From Oceanospirillaceae bacterium ASP10-02a (GTDB lineage Bacteria; Pseudomonadota; Gammaproteobacteria; Pseudomonadales; Balneatricaceae), in contig CAJIZL010000005.1 of assembly GCA_905182035.1 (NCBI GenBank), forward strand, positions 62,001-126,000: a DNA stretch of 64,000 bases. The letters are read 5' to 3'. Shown one piece after another: positions 63,998-64,000 of the stretch (position 1 is the first letter of the stretch; every line of letters starts with the position of its first letter). The notes under the pieces are model-generated. The model saw only the letters and a list, made by a program, of their open reading frames with translations. It searched no databases and was not told the origin of the DNA. A program made the translations under genes and the position numbers.

Positions 63998-64000
63998 GCA

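Noticed and set aside
63835-64000. Known riboswitch (glycine, SAM, THF) ahead of the DmdA-like gene
   Set aside because: No core motif of any of these classes could be aligned by eye; only the competing stems are reported.

Overview
This window reads as chromosomal DNA of a marine gammaproteobacterium. The housekeeping gene orders are gammaproteobacterial: hemA-prfA-prmC-moeB; lolB, tRNA-Gln, prs-rplY-pth-ychF; gatCAB next to mreBCD-rng-yhdP. A DMSP-demethylase-like (DmdA-like) operon and a betaine-type catabolic island point to an oligotrophic or alga-associated marine lineage. The species cannot be named from sequence alone. No rRNA, phage, insertion sequence, CRISPR array or replication origin was seen.

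Region by region. (1) 1-5793: a light/photo-oxidative-stress type cluster. A leftward operon (renalase-like FAD oxidoreductase, DUF523-DUF1722 protein, SnoaL-like protein, SDR, amine-oxidase-like flavoprotein running off the window) diverges from a MerR/LitR-like regulator, a TIGR01777 epimerase and a CbiX-like chelatase. The shared promoter region holds a near-perfect 70-bp palindrome (3472-3541). (2) 5939-7221: DUF2986 mini-protein, PaaI thioesterase, a decayed LysR gene and a clean inverted repeat. (3) 7327-12791: a rightward operon of two luciferase-like flavin monooxygenases, an alpha/beta hydrolase, a RidA protein, an aldehyde dehydrogenase and a PcaC-like decarboxylase, which looks like a ring-opening pathway for an unknown, possibly N-containing, compound. 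(4) 12916-23879: a CoA-dependent module of NDP-forming acyl-CoA ligase, acyl-CoA dehydrogenase, CaiD-like hydratase, carnitine-dehydrogenase-like enzyme and BKACE cleavage enzyme, with a GlxA/CdhR-type AraC regulator. In order these match the steps from gamma-butyrobetaine through carnitine to glycine betaine and acetoacetate. Four intergenic regions here carry the same direct repeat (TGKCGAA half-sites, exactly 20 bp apart), which I read as the operators of that regulator. Gene remnants (22320-22421, 23992-24051) mark decay at the edge of the island.

(5) 24234-56734: mostly core genes (M14 carboxypeptidase, tRNAs, ychF, pth, rplY, prs, lolB, a TPR lipoprotein, hemA, prfA, prmC, moeB, tRNA-Ser, two tandem tRNA-Lys, DUF1853, an MFS exporter, greB, rsmE, udk, a GcvR-like protein, gatBAC, mreBCD, rng, yhdP, a nitrilase, a chemoreceptor). 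ispE is missing from its usual place beside lolB, maf from between mreD and rng, and mreC has no normal start codon at its ribosome-binding site. (6) 56951-64000: a tight leftward operon of two tandem DmdA-like proteins, a MetY-type sulfhydrylase, an alpha/beta hydrolase and a fused 3-hydroxyacyl-CoA dehydrogenase/enoyl-CoA hydratase. This suggests demethylation of DMSP or a related compound with capture of methanethiol into methionine. The 5' leader holds three mutually competing stems.

The best candidates for something undescribed are the repeat-defined betaine regulon, the dual-LLM ring-opening operon, the doubled LitR-like operator, and the DmdA/DmdA-like/MetY operon with its structured leader. 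All functions are inferred from sequence and remembered family knowledge; no database search was possible.
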